A stretch of 64,000 nucleotides of DNA from Vicia villosa. Taxonomy: Eukaryota; Streptophyta; Magnoliopsida; Fabales; Fabaceae. Below, one piece after another: positions 45,815 to 57,485 of this stretch (positions are counted from its first letter, which is position 1; the number at the start of each line of letters is the position of its first letter). The position numbers and the translations under genes were made by a program. Below the pieces are notes generated by a model that saw only the letters and a program-made list of their open reading frames with translations, was not told the origin of the DNA and searched no databases. The stretch lies in the NCBI RefSeq assembly GCF_029867415.1, contig NC_081180.1:148428731-148492730 (forward strand). The letters are read 5' to 3'.

Positions 45815-46555
45815 ATGGCTCTCAAAACCTTTCTCGGAAACGAAGGCATGCTTGAAATCATAAATGAGAAGCGCATCAATGAGTCGAATGATGAATATTG
45901 TCTTCACAAATGTTTTGCATATCAAGGCTGAAATGGATACAAAGAAATTCTGAACAAGCCCATCTATCCAAATCTTGTTAAGAATTTCTGGCTGCATGCT
46001 TCTGTCAGCAGTGATGGATACAACATTTCATCCAGCATACTCAGCTGTAAGATAGTCATCACTCAAGCTTCTATCGCTGAAGCAATTCAGTGTCCTTCCA
46101 ATCGAAGTCTCATGCCTTTATAGTACTTTGATTACCTTGCTAGAAAACAATTTTCTCAGCACTTCAAACTTCCAGTCATAATGAGACGATTCTACAACAA
46201 CCTAAAAAGTCTAAAGCCTATAAGTCGAGCATGGGCTATATTTTCAATGTCTAATCTTATGCCTAGAGGAATCTACCTAAATACTTTATCTATACGGGAT
46301 AAATATCTAGCTTACTGCCTTCGTCAGGGTCATAGGTTAAACCTGCCAGCTATCATCTTCACTCACCTGAAGGAAGCTATTAGGTTTTCCAGAACATCTC
46401 AGGAAACTTGCTATATACCTTATGGGCGAGTCATCTCTGAGCTAATTGAGAAAGCTGGAATTCTTACTCACCTTAGGCAAACCGCACTAGCTAGGAGTAA
46501 CATTTTGTCTAGATATAGGTGTGAAGATTTTGTGTTTGATTATTCTCAGCTGTAA
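45815..46555 (+). pseudogene. Second ~246-codon ORF of element B
   Basis: 247 codons including the stop in one continuous frame from ATG 45815, broken by two in-frame stops: TGA near 45926 and TAG near 46121. Motifs are collinear with the other copies: YPNLVKNFWLHAS, then AEAIQCPSN, then HRLNLPAIIFTHLKEAIRFSR and CYIPYGRVISELIEKAGIL. The length match to the first copy (246) argues that this is a defined gene unit duplicated within the element, not a random fragment. No hydrophobic segment suggests a membrane protein. Function unknown. Confidence 0.7.
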
Positions 46556-47209
46556 TGTTTCAAGTGTTTTCAATGTTCTGATTGTTAAAATGCATGATTT
46601 GTTTCCTATTTATTGAATGTTTTAAATTGTTTACAACAATCTTAATTATGAAACAGAAGAAGAACTAAATAACATGACTAAAACACCTGATTATGAATGA
46701 TAGTCTGATTTGGATAATCTGAAAATCATCTAACAAGTCTTAAGAAATCAAAGATAAATTATTTCTAACTTATGTACCAGAAGCTTTTGCTTTGAATATA
46801 GGAAGAATGATGATAAAAGAACATAGAAGTTCTAAGATGATGCACGCATACATAGCTAAATATCTATCAATCTTCTAAAGAAACAAAGTGAAGAAATTAT
46901 TTCAGGGGGAGCTATAAATAAGAAATTAATTCATAGGGTTATCTAATTCAGGGGAGACTACACATCTCAGGGGGATAAATCATCTTAGTAAACCTAGACT
47001 GTTTAAACCCATCTAACCATCTTAAAAGCTTTTTGATTATGACAAAAAGGGGGAGAAAGAATAATAGATTTTGATGAACTAGTTAAGAAAAATCTATTGT
47101 TTGATTGAACGTATAAAAGAGGATGAAATTTACTTGCTTAATTATTTTCACCTCATAAAATTGTTTCATCAAAATACATGGTTTTTTTCATCATCAAAAA
47201 GGGGGAGAT
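46556..47209 (+). other. 3' untranslated region of element B
   Basis: No gene. CAGGGGGAG or CAGGGGAGA words at about 46910, 46950 and 46971, an internal polypurine tract AAAAAGGGGGAGA at 47044-47056, and an identical terminal one at 47196-47208 just before the LTR. Confidence 0.75.
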
Positions 47210-49812
47210 TGTTTGAACAAGATTGAGAATCTATGTTCAGAATTTGGTTTTGATGATAACAAGCATATATTTTGTGAAGTAACAATTTTATTACTAATGA
47301 TTTTATTGAGTGTGCAAATATTATGCTATAAATCTTTATACGACAGCATCAGAAGTTTTGTACAAAGAGCAAGAATTTCAACAAGACAAGCTTCAAGGAT
47401 TTAAACAGAGATATCAATATACATGAAGATCCGTTACAACAAGAAGATCACATGAATAGAAGATCAGAAGTTCTGATAGAGTAACGCAGTGACATACAAA
47501 AAGCTACAACAATAAAGGCACACGCTGACAAGAAAAGAAAATACAACTTCAGCCTACAAAATACAAAAGTTCAAAATCAGAAAAGCACAGCATCAGACAA
47601 GAACAACATTAGAAAGAAACTTAGACAAGCTTCAAGGAAGTAAAATCTAATATCAAATACATGAAGTCTAAAGTACAACAAAAGATCACATGTGAAAATG
47701 ATCAGAAATTCTGAACGTATCGTAAGAATTCAAAGGCTTGACATTACAAATAATAGTAAGCTTCCTCAGAAGTATAAGCTACATAAACTTTCTCAACAAA
47801 AGTTTGTGACTCGGTTTTTAGAAGATTCGAAGAACAACATGAGTTAGTCCAATTAAATCACGTGCAAAGAATAACAATACTCAATGCAAAGACAAATGTA
47901 TGACATCTATTCTTGGTCTACATCTTGATAAAATAAAAGAAGATACGCTACCATAAAGAAACGGTTGCAACAATTAAATGGAACAACTCCCAAGGTTGAT
48001 CAAAGAAGCAACCCACATGCAGCGCATTGGAAAGACAAGCTTAATCAAGGAAACACGCTACCAACTGTCATCATCACGCTAAGGATAAGATTCTGGCAAA
48101 GAACAACACTTGTCATTCATAATTCAATTGAGACAAAGCATTCAAAGAAAACTTCAAACAAATCTCATCGGCTAGTTTCCAACGGTAACATATCAAGCTA
48201 TATATGGATCCATAGTATGTATCCATCTACAGAAGTGCAACAAAAAGAGAGATCTTAAGAGAAAATCTGTAGAAGAGCAGCTGGGCATGAAAGATTGAAA
48301 TAAAAATGTGAAACCATGCTTCAGAAGTTACACAAGAGGCTACACATACTCAGTATGTGATGAATCCATCAATAGTGTCGTTATACTCAAACAATATGCC
48401 TATGCAAAGAGGAGAAAATGAAGTGAGAACAGCTTGAGCGAGCAAGAGAATTCAGATTAATCAAGTTGCACCATCAAGAGGAAACATACAGGAAGTATCA
48501 ATTATGTTAAAATACATATCAGATGCCTATGAGAAAAACAAAAAGAGTGAAAGAGGAAATCCTGCATGTTATGCAATACGCTCCAATGGAGTCATAAGAA
48601 GTTCACTAATACTTGATCAGTCCATACATTGTTCATATTGAATGACAAAAGAAATTGAATACACTGAGTTGTTGCTCGAAAAGTATTACATGTTTAATAT
48701 TGTTCAATATGTTATCAGTTATAACAAGCTTAATGATCAGTATGGAAGCAGCAGAAGAAGAAGATCAAATCAGAAGCAATTTACAATAGAGCTGTTGCTC
48801 TAAATCTGCTTTTAGAAGAAATGAAGATCAAATCAGAAGCAATCAACAATAGAGTTGTTGCTCTAAATCAGCTTAAGAATATTTGAAGACGAAGATCAGC
48901 TTGAAGAAACGCGTAACATATGGAGCTGAAGCTCTTACTGTGAGAAGCTAGGATCTCGTCAGAAGATGTAGACAAGAAGACTCCAAAGATTATTCATTCA
49001 CTTAAAAGTGATTACTTGTCATTGTATCTTATAGTCTGTACTAATAATATCTGCTTATTAAGAAGCATCATATTGAAACCAATTTAATTTGGTGATAATG
49101 CCTTGAGCGACCAAGTAAAGGTCAGAAGCTTGAGAAGACAATGATGGTGGTCATTATGGAAATTCTCTTGGAGACCAAGGGAAGGTCAGAAGTCCAGGAG
49201 TCAATGGGTGTTATATATATGGATCAGATCACTGAACAATCCATTGCAGTTAGTCACGAGCAGATGGCTTGTGCAAGCTACTAGATTGATGAACGTTATA
49301 TCTCGCGGAGATCACTGAACAGTTCAGTCATCTAGGGGTTAGTCACTCGCGGGTAGCTTGTGTAGGGTTAGTCACAACAGTTCGCTGTGTAGGTTGTTAG
49401 TCACGACGGATGATCGTGCAGGTGGAATCAAGTTTGGTTATAGTGGATTAAGTCCTCTTTTGAGAGGCAAATCACCTGAGGAGGCTGGACGGGAGGTATC
49501 CTTATTCAGAAGGTGAACCAGGATAAAAATAAATGTGTCTTTTACTTTCTGTACATTTAATTTAACTCAGAACATTCACGTAGAATGTCTTCAGAACTGT
49601 ACTAAGACAAGTCAGAAGTTCTGATGATATAAAGAAGTTAAATTGAATATCTCATTGGTTATGCAACTTCATTCCAATCATGCTTCCGCAACATCTAAAG
49701 CATATTTAAAAGATAAGATACTAAAAGAAAGAAAAGAATTTTAAGAAAGGGAACTTTAATTTGATAAAGAACACAATTCAATCCCCCTTCCTTGTGTTTT
49801 TCTCCACCTTCA
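47210..49812 (+). repeat. 3' LTR of element B (2603 bp)
   Basis: Starts TGTTTGAACAAGATTGAG after the polypurine tract and ends TTCTCCACCTTCA. Its right half matches 38058-39397; its left half has no partner in the window. Followed by ATGTA, the candidate target duplication. Frames at 47213 and 47965 are incidental. Confidence 0.88.
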
Positions 49813-50044
49813 ATGTATGTGTCGACACATGTACTAGTGTTTTGAACAAAAAATGATTTTTAAAGCTTGCAACATCTTTTTAATGCTATGTAATTCATGT
49901 TTGATGCACGATACCTTTTCCAGACATGTTCTAGGTGCATTCTAAGTTCCCTAATGTAAAGGTGCACATGATGACTCAAAGATATTGTTCAATATACAAA
50001 AATGCTAAAGTTTTCCTAGTTTTGAGATCATTCAAAACATCTAA
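49813..50044. other. Flank of element B
   Basis: Short unassigned sequence between B and the LINE remnant; it may be decayed LINE 3' sequence. Confidence 0.35.
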
Positions 50045-51440
50045 TGGGCATGTGGACTCACACCTCTTTCCACCAGGATAAAGTATAACGAAAACCTTTT
50101 GACCTACCTCTGCAAGGATAAGAAATCATTGGGCATCCATATCTAGCAACTAGGGGTGGAAATAGGCCAGGCCAATAACAGGGACCTACAGACTCAGGCC
50201 AGGCCACACATTGTTTTTAAATAAAAAGGCCTAGGCTTTTTTATAAGCCTATTTAGTTAAAAGGCTAGGCCTCAGGCCCTACAAAAAGTCTTTTAAGCCT
50301 ATCAGGCCGGCCTATTTAAATAAATATGATTAATTTTTTATTATCATTATGTTATATTTTGTACTTTGAATTAAAATACATAAATAAAACTTGGTTATCT
50401 TGAAGGTCTTGTGAAAATAACATGAAAACACCTGATGAACATTGTTTTCTTAAGTTCTCTTAAACAAATAGTCTCCCAGAACTTATGCTAATAGATATGT
50501 TAAATAAGTCAATCCAAACAAATTTTTAGTCTCTTGGTCTTTTAGTTAGTTAGTCTATTTAAATATTGTTTTAATTTCTTATTTACATATGTCTAAAACA
50601 AATAGGCTTTTATGTAGGCTAACAGGCTAATCAGACATTCGAAAAGGTCAGACTCAAACCTAAAAATAAGCCTACGACAGGCTACAGGCCAGGCTTGGGC
50701 TTCGGTTTTTTTGACAGACTAGGCTTAGACTTGGCAAAGCCTTGCCCGGCTCAGCATATTTCCACCCCTACTAGCAACAAGGATATCCCTCCAATGACCA
50801 GGGTCCCCTGTGATCAATCTCCATCTCCACTTTTCTAAGAGAGTAAGATTAACTAACCTGAGGTCCCTCACTCCTAAGCCCCCTTTACCCTTTAGTTTAC
50901 ACACTTATTTCATCTTAGTCCAGGCAATCTTTCAAACACCTTTCATTCTTTCCCGTAGGAACTTTGTTTGTAAGTTGAGAATCTTCTTGCAAACCTTGAT
51001 AGGCATCTTACAGAAAGACAAGAAGAATATATAGATAACATTAAGCAAAAAATTAAGACAAATCACTCTACCACCCAAACTGACATATTTATGCTTTCAA
51101 TAGTTGAGTCTCTTTGACAAAAAATTAACTAAAGGAGTCCAAATGGATACAAACCGAGGATTAGCCTTCGCTAGCAACCCAAGATTCTTAAAATGAAGAG
51201 AGTAAATTTTACAGTGAGGAATTTCTCCGATAGAGGATAGTTAGGCAAGATCCACATTAACTCCTATAAGACTACTCTTGAAGAAGTTTACTCGAAGTTC
51301 TAAAGCTCCCTCAAAACCTCTAAGAATTTCCTTTATACTCCACAGAAACTCTAGAGTAGGATTAGTTATCAGGAGAGTATCATTAACATACTCAAGATGA
51401 GAGATCATCAACACAGATGTCCCCACCCTAAAACTAGAAT
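50045..51440 (-). pseudogene. LINE (L1-type) reverse transcriptase remnant
   Basis: On the minus strand, ISHLEYVNDTLLI (catalytic box at 51379-51390) is followed by ELRVNFFKSSL, then further left by recognisable but frameshifted C-terminal LINE sequence: SIWTPLVNFLSKRL, the GGRV...LLNA region, GGLGVRDLRLVNL..EKWRW, and beyond the MITE RYGC...SWWKEV. The catalytic YADD is YVND, with the first Asp replaced by Asn. Many frameshifts; 5' truncated; no intact endonuclease part seen. A hAT MITE sits inside at 50151-50770. Confidence 0.75.
50151..50770. mobile_element. hAT-type MITE (620 bp)
   Basis: Terminal inverted repeats TAGGGGTGGAAATA and TATTTCCACCCCTA, flanked by the perfect 8-bp duplication CTAGCAAC (50143-50150 and 50771-50778), the hAT signature. 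The interior has GGCCAGGCC / AGGCCTAGGCTTTT-type subterminal words near both ends and an AT-rich centre. No transposase. Confidence 0.92.
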
Positions 51441-52616
51441 AATACCAAGATATATGATCAGCAGAGTATCATCATCATACTCTATAGTTTACATGCTCTT
51501 TTCTATTTTATATTTATTAAGATATGTGAAAATATGGATGATATAGTTATTTAAGAAGCATATTTTATTGTGTGTTTATATAAGATTGTGATTGTGATAC
51601 ACATATTGCATGCATTATATGACATAATATTAAGAATAATAATAAAAACTACAAACTTTCACTTTTAGAATATCTTAGATTTTGAAGTCGATTATGTTTA
51701 TCCAAAATTACCTAATGAAAAAACTAGATATTTAACCAAGATCATATCATTTAAGTTTTTATGCATTAAACATAAATTATCTTTAGCATATATGAAAAAA
51801 TATTTAAAGAATATTTATTTTTCATGAGTAATATTAAAGTAGAAATCTAGGTTATTTAGCTTTAATCTTCTAACGAATTTAGTTACAATTATGCAGTTAG
51901 TTATTAGAGTTAGATGAGTTAGTTATTTTAATGGCTATATATCTTGTATGTATTATTGTGTAAGCTAAGCATTCAATTTATTCTGACTGATGTTTCAATA
52001 TATATATTTTTTTAATTTTATAAGGTACAATTCGATGATTCTCCTTGCTAATATATAACAAGTCAATAGGCAGGCTATGTGCATTGTGTATACCTATGTG
52101 AACTTTATTGTCACTCATAATGCACGCTTCTTAAAATATCATTATGATTAATATCTTGATGATTTCTCTTGTTTTTATCAACATTTTTATGCAGCTCAAT
52201 GTTTCACTCTCCTACATCTACAAGTTTTTGATATCTTGAGCGTGAGGAAGATGTAAATTTTGTTGTTCATTTTATATTATATAATCAATTATATTATTAT
52301 TGTTATCTATACTAATTTAATAAATTTGATTAAATTGGTCGATGTTTAAATACTCATTCTGAATTTACTTTTTTGTAGATTAAGATTACCTGCATGAGAG
52401 TACCTATAATTTTCAACAAAAGCAACAATTGATGAATTAGTTATAAAAATTGAGTTTGTGTTAAGGCATTCCAAAAAAAAAAGGATTGTTAGATCAGAGT
52501 TGTGACTTTATATAAACTATTTTGTAAGCTTTATGTTTATTAGTGTGGGGTTTGGATTTTTTTAATATACGCCCCCACAACCAACAATATTAGGCTTAAT
52601 TAAGAGAAAGATGAAT
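51441..52616. other. AT-rich intergenic stretch
   Basis: No gene or clear repeat. A GTGACTTTATATAAACTATTTTGTA segment near 52500 has a diverged counterpart near 54290, so an old terminal repeat flanking 52500-54350 is possible. Confidence 0.3.
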
Positions 52617-53580
52617 ATTTTTAGAGAGAGAAGCTCTTCGCTTTTTCTAAAACTAGGGCTTCACTTTGTGGGTGAGTGCCACTGCTTCTCCGATCTCGGA
52701 GCTTCTCTCCTCCAACATGGAGGCTCCTTCCTCCCCAGTGGAGGTTTCTCTCTTTTTGTGGGTTGTCCTTCTCTCACTTCCGTTCCATTGAACCATTCAT
52801 CTATTTTGTTTTCTTGCCATAGTATACCTCCAACCTCCATTGTGTTCTTGCCTCTCTCCCTCAACAGCTACCAGGTACTCGCAGCTGCAATTTTGAGTCC
52901 ATCTTCTCCAACAATGGGGCCACAGTTGTTGAACAGTAAACATGGTGTTCGGTTGCCACCAGAACCCTCACCACCGGAAGTTTCAGATTTGTTGGAACAT
53001 GGTGTTCGGGTATCTGTTTATGTTGTTTTATTAATTGTTATTATGTTTAATGTTATTCTTGTTTTATGTTTGATTCAATGGTATGTGTTTAGGTGTTTAT
53101 TTTTAGAGAGAGAAGCTCTTCGCTCTTTCTAAAACTAGGGCTTCACTTTGTGGTTGAGTGCCACTGCTTCTCCAATCTCGGAGCTTCTCTCCTCCAACAT
53201 GGAGGCTCCTTCCTCCCCAGTGGAGGTTTCTCTCTTTTTGTGGGTTGTCCTTCTCTCACTTCCGTTCCATTGAACCATTCATCTATTTTTTTTCTTGCCA
53301 TAGTCTACCTTCAACCTCCATTGTGTTCTTTCCTCTCTCCCTCAACAGCTACCAGGTACTCGCAGCTGCAATTTTGAGTCCATCTTCTCCAACAATGGGG
53401 CCACAGTTTTGGAACAGTAAACATGGTGTTCGGCTGCCACCAGAACCCTCACCACCGGAAGTTTCAGATCTGCTGGAACATGGTGTTTGGGTATCTGTTT
53501 ATGCTGTTTTATTAATTGTTATTATGTTTAATGTTATTCTGGTTTTATGTTTGATTTAATGGTATGTGTTTAGGCGTTTG
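52617..53580 (+). repeat. Tandem duplication, 482-bp unit, two copies
   Basis: Copies at 52617-53098 and 53099-53580. They start TTTTAGAGAGAGAAGCTCTTC and differ at about 18 sites plus a 1-bp length change (roughly 96% identity by eye). Copy 1 is open for 173 codons (52611-53132) and ends in a hydrophobic stretch (VVLLIVIMFNVILVLCLI). The frame is not kept in copy 2 and the composition is not protein-like, so it is treated as a repeat. Confidence 0.88.
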
Positions 53581-54797
53581 TTTTACCTACTTTATGTGTG
53601 TAGTCAAGGTGTTTGTTGAAATGCTTCAAAGAGGTTTGGATGTAGGTAATGTGTTTTTGAGGAAAAATCTTAGTGTGGTTTTTGCAAGTCTGACTCTTTT
53701 TCCAGTCAAAAAATGCTTCTCCCTGAGATGGTGAGTTTTATCAAGATAGATATCCTGTATAATTGAACTATGCGTGATAAAGCCAAAGATATGATCCGTG
53801 ACTGGATAGATTTAAATAAAGGGGTTCCCAAACTCCTTTTTGTCTTGTGGAAGATTGTTTCAGGGTGGCTTGGATTAAGGAATTGGATTGAGGATGCTCC
53901 ATTAGGTTTTATTTTCTCAAAGTATATTGTTGTCCAAATCTTAGTTGGCTTAACTATTAGTGTTGTTTGTAGAATGTGGATGGAAATACCCTTACATAAT
54001 GTCTTTCATTATGTTTGTACTCCCTCTTTTTCATCTCATCAAAATGATGTTTTCTATCAAAAGTAATAATAATATTAGGCTTGATGTGTGGATATAAATA
54101 GAAGGTGGCCCTAATTGTCAATATATGAAAATTGATTTTTCCAATACATACACCCCTTATGCGTGATAGTATAGGACTTGGTGCGCATATGTAAATGATG
54201 GATAGCTTGAATCCATAGGCTTGTGATACAATGATAGATTTAGATTTTGGTCTATTAATTTCCTACAAAAATGGCTTGTAAGATTAAGGTTGTCACTATA
54301 TATAAATTCTTTGTAGGTTCTATTTTTAATTAATGTGGAAGTTTCATTCTTATCAATAACTATAGTCAACAAGTTCCATTAACCACGTCTTTAATCAAAT
54401 ATATGATTTTACCTCCTTTTATTAATCCATCTAGAATTGTAAAACTCCATACAATATTGGATGATAAACCCGTTGAGTTGTGTTGAAATAATTAAATGAA
54501 ATAAGTAAAAACAACAAAAGAATTATAACAACTCTATTACTAATTTTTATATAAAAACAACATTGCCTTTAAAATATGGTACCATATGATGAAGACGATC
54601 ATAGTTCACACCATTCAAATCATACAGAAACATAACAACAAGAAATCAAATTATAAACTTTTTAAAATGAATATAAAATTTAATCAACATGTTTACTAAG
54701 TTATTTCAATAAATTATTTCAAGCAACTAACAAGAAAATATTATGGAAAATAATCACCACCATGATCATCATCATCATCATCTTGTTTATAAATTCC
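53581..54797. other. Intergenic region downstream of the WD40 gene
   Basis: No recognised gene. A 98-codon frame at 53770-54066 shows no known motif. The part next to 54798 is the likely 3' flank of the minus-strand WD40 gene. Confidence 0.35.
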
Positions 54798-56394
54798 CTA
54801 ATACATCTTCCATAAATGAATCGAATTTCCAACATCCACGCTAGCAATCATCATATCTTCACAAGGATTCCAAGAAAGGTCACTTACTTCACCTAAATGT
54901 TCATGATGAACAAAAAGCAATGCAGGACCATCATCAATATCCATATTATTTTGCTTATCATCAATCTTACTAACATCCCAAACAAACACTCTCCCAAGAT
55001 GACATCCAGAAGCAAACATTGTCTCGTTATTTGGATTCCAATCAACCTGAAAAACACATCCATCCACTTGTTTAAAGGTTTGAACACATTGATGCATATC
55101 ATTGCTTTTAGCTATCTTTCTTGTATCCCATAGTTTTATTGATTCATCATTAGAACCAGTAACAACACTCCATTCTTTGAAGGGATTAAAAGATAAACAA
55201 TTCACTGTTTCTGAATGAGCATTATAATATTGAACTGGATTGTTCACTATTGGAGCTCTAACATCCCATAAGTGCAAGTTTTTCTTGCCTACAGATCCAA
55301 ATAAATTTTCATTCTTTGGATTCCATGCTATGTCTTCTATATCACCTTCATTAACCTAACAAGAAACAAATATAGATAGGTTAGATTTTTTTTGTTATAA
55401 ACATAAATGGGATTAGGATAATTACAAAACAAAACAAATCTAAACTTATATTAGGTTATAATAAAGTAAAACCAAAATATATAGCGGCTTATTTTTTTAG
55501 TACAAAATTACTACAACCTATGTGTATGAAATTAATAAAGACTAAATACACACATAATTTGTTCAATAAATTCTAAAATGTTACAAAAAAATTGTAATCA
55601 GGATTATAAAGTAATTAACTATGATAAAAAAAATGAAAAAAATATTAAAATTAGTATTATCAAAGAAAATAATTTTTAAAAAACTAAAAATCAACAATAT
55701 ATTTTATGTAAAGAAATCAAACAAAGATTTGATGTACCTTGAAAACTCGCAAGGGATCAAGGGTAAGATTGTTGGAAGTGGCATTAACATCCCAAATACA
55801 AATATTACCATCATAATCACCACTAAGCAAATGACCACTATTGAATTTGCTCCAAGACAAGCCATAACCATTAGTTTTATGACCATGTAACCTTAATTCA
55901 GGGCGAGCACGATCATCAGAAGCCTTAGAAGGTTGTTTGTCAATATCAAATATATAAACCTCAGGACCATTTGTTTTACTTGCAATAATTGAATCTTTTT
56001 TAGGCATGTAACGAACAATGTTAACATCGCCATCATGATTGATCTCCTTGATAATCTTAAAAATAATGCCATCATTCACATCATTGTAGTTTGGACAGTC
56101 ATTGTTGCTTGAGTAGTCAGAATCCGAATACTTATGAGGAATTTGGACCTCAGCTATCATTAGGTAATTACGGTCGTATTCGTCATCATGGTTTCCGAAA
56201 ATGACCTTTTGTACTGAGTAGTTCTCATCTTCTGATTCGTTGCAAGTCGGAAACCATTGGAATGTGTAGGAGAGCCCCTCAAATTTTTGTGTTATGACGA
56301 AATCAATATCACCACCATGAGTTACACAATTACTTGCTCTCGCCGCCACATAGTTTCTAGTAGTAAAATTCACCTTACCATTATTCCTGTCCAT
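54798..56394 (-). CDS. MSI1/RBBP4-like WD40 protein (two exons)
   Basis: Exon 1 is 55738-56394 and exon 2 is 54798-55355, joined across a GT-AG intron (55356-55737) in phase 0, giving 404 residues; the family is usually about 420. Around residue 170 it reads PELRLHGHKTNGYGLSWS.FNSGHLLSG..DGNICIWD, very like plant MSI1/RBBP4 histone-binding proteins (CAF-1 and Polycomb subunits). Six WD-type blades are visible (FDID, IWDV, LWDV, LWDT, VWDV, LWKM endings). The N-terminus is unusual: the conserved IWKKNTPFLYD helix that contacts histone H4 is replaced by unrelated residues before FVITQKFEGLSYTFQWFP. It is the only intact host-type gene here, possibly a diverged paralogue with a changed partner, or a decaying copy. 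Confidence 0.82.
55356..55737 (-). other. Intron of the WD40 gene
   Basis: On the minus strand: donor AAG/GTACATC, acceptor TTTCTTGTTAG/GTTAATG. Splicing joins ...RVFK to VNEGDIEDIAW, matching the family pattern FKxxEGxVEDVAW. Confidence 0.85.
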
Positions 56395-56469
56395 AATTTC
56401 TCAACTTACAAACCTTATTCCAACTATCTCACTAAAGTGCTCACTATTCAAACAGCCTTTTACTAATAT

Positions 56470-56473
56470 ATAG

Positions 56474-56570
<97 letters not shown>

Positions 56571-56720
56571 TATATATAAGTAAATATATATTATATGTAT
56601 AGAAAATATATATTCACATATCTAATATATAGTAAATATATATTTATATATGTAATATATGGTAAATATATATTTATATATGTAATATATAGTAAATACA
56701 TAGTTATATATGTAATATAT

Positions 56721-56790
<70 letters not shown>

Positions 56791-57015
56791 TTTATATATG
56801 TCATATATAGTAAACATATATTATATATATAATATATAGTAAATATATATTATTTATATATAGAAAATATATATTTACATATGTAATATATAGTAAATAT
56901 ATATTATTTATATATAAAAAATATATATTTACGTTTATATATAGAAAACATATATTTACATATGTAATATATAGAAAATATATATTTACGTATGTAATAT
57001 ATAGTAAATATATAT
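56470..57015. repeat. (TA)n microsatellite and derived ATATAGTAAATATATA repeats
   Basis: Long pure TA runs at about 56476-56533 and 56722-56783, and between and after them 30-40-bp units with TATATGTAATATATAGTAAA. It begins about 80 bp upstream of the WD40 start codon, so it forms that gene's promoter region. Confidence 0.95.
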
Positions 57016-57164
57016 AGGGGATGTATCAAGTAGGAGGATATTTTTACTAGAACTTATTCCTAGCCATTAAATTTGATATTGGTCTTGATGAAATCATATG
57101 CAGGCATAGACAATAAATGTTCATCAAAACTAAATATCCAATATAATGGTTACATTTGAGAAAA

Positions 57165-57485
57165 GGTCTTTACATCAGGTAAAAAAATATATGATGTAAA
57201 AAATATTTGACAAATGATTTTACAACAGGCATTTATTTCCAATGATATGAAAAATATTTGATTTAGGTAAATAAAAGGATTTTTGTTATAAAAGGTCATT
57301 ACATCGGGTCAATTTCTCAACCGATGTAAAAAGACAAATTATTAAAAATTAAAACACAGAGGGAATTTGGTAAAATAAAAGAATTTTTTATAAAAGGTAA
57401 TTACATCAAGCCATTTTCCAAAACCGATGTAAAAGATATATGACGTGGCCGTTACATCGGTCCTCTGGCCCAACCGATGTAAAAT
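57165..57485. repeat. Inverted TTACATCGG / CCGATGTAA hairpin repeats
   Basis: Three pairs about 30 bp long: 57299-57329, 57400-57432 and 57452-57483, plus weaker forms near 57170. They resemble subterminal repeats of CACTA (En/Spm) transposons. No CACTA terminus or transposase is visible, so this is likely a fragment. Confidence 0.5.

Larger units (their letters stand above)
38058..49812 (+). mobile_element. Element B: copia-like element lacking gag and pol, left end outside window
   Basis: Primer site TGGTATCAGAGC at 39400-39411, two polypurine tracts, and LTRs related to each other (38058-39397 with 48477-49812). No gag, protease, integrase or RT is found between them. The interior instead carries two copies of a ~246-codon ORF, one split by solo LTR F. 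LTR divergence is about 7% over the first 260 aligned bases by eye, so it is much older than D or E. It probably relied on a SIRE-type partner, whose tracts and terminal words it shares. Its left end and target duplication are off-window. Confidence 0.8.

Noticed and set aside
53770..54066. A 98-codon protein gene
   Set aside because: No recognisable domain, no homologous copy in the window, and no promoter signal; left as unassigned.
56595..56810. Open frames through the TA block
   Set aside because: Produced by the (TA)n repeat itself on both strands.
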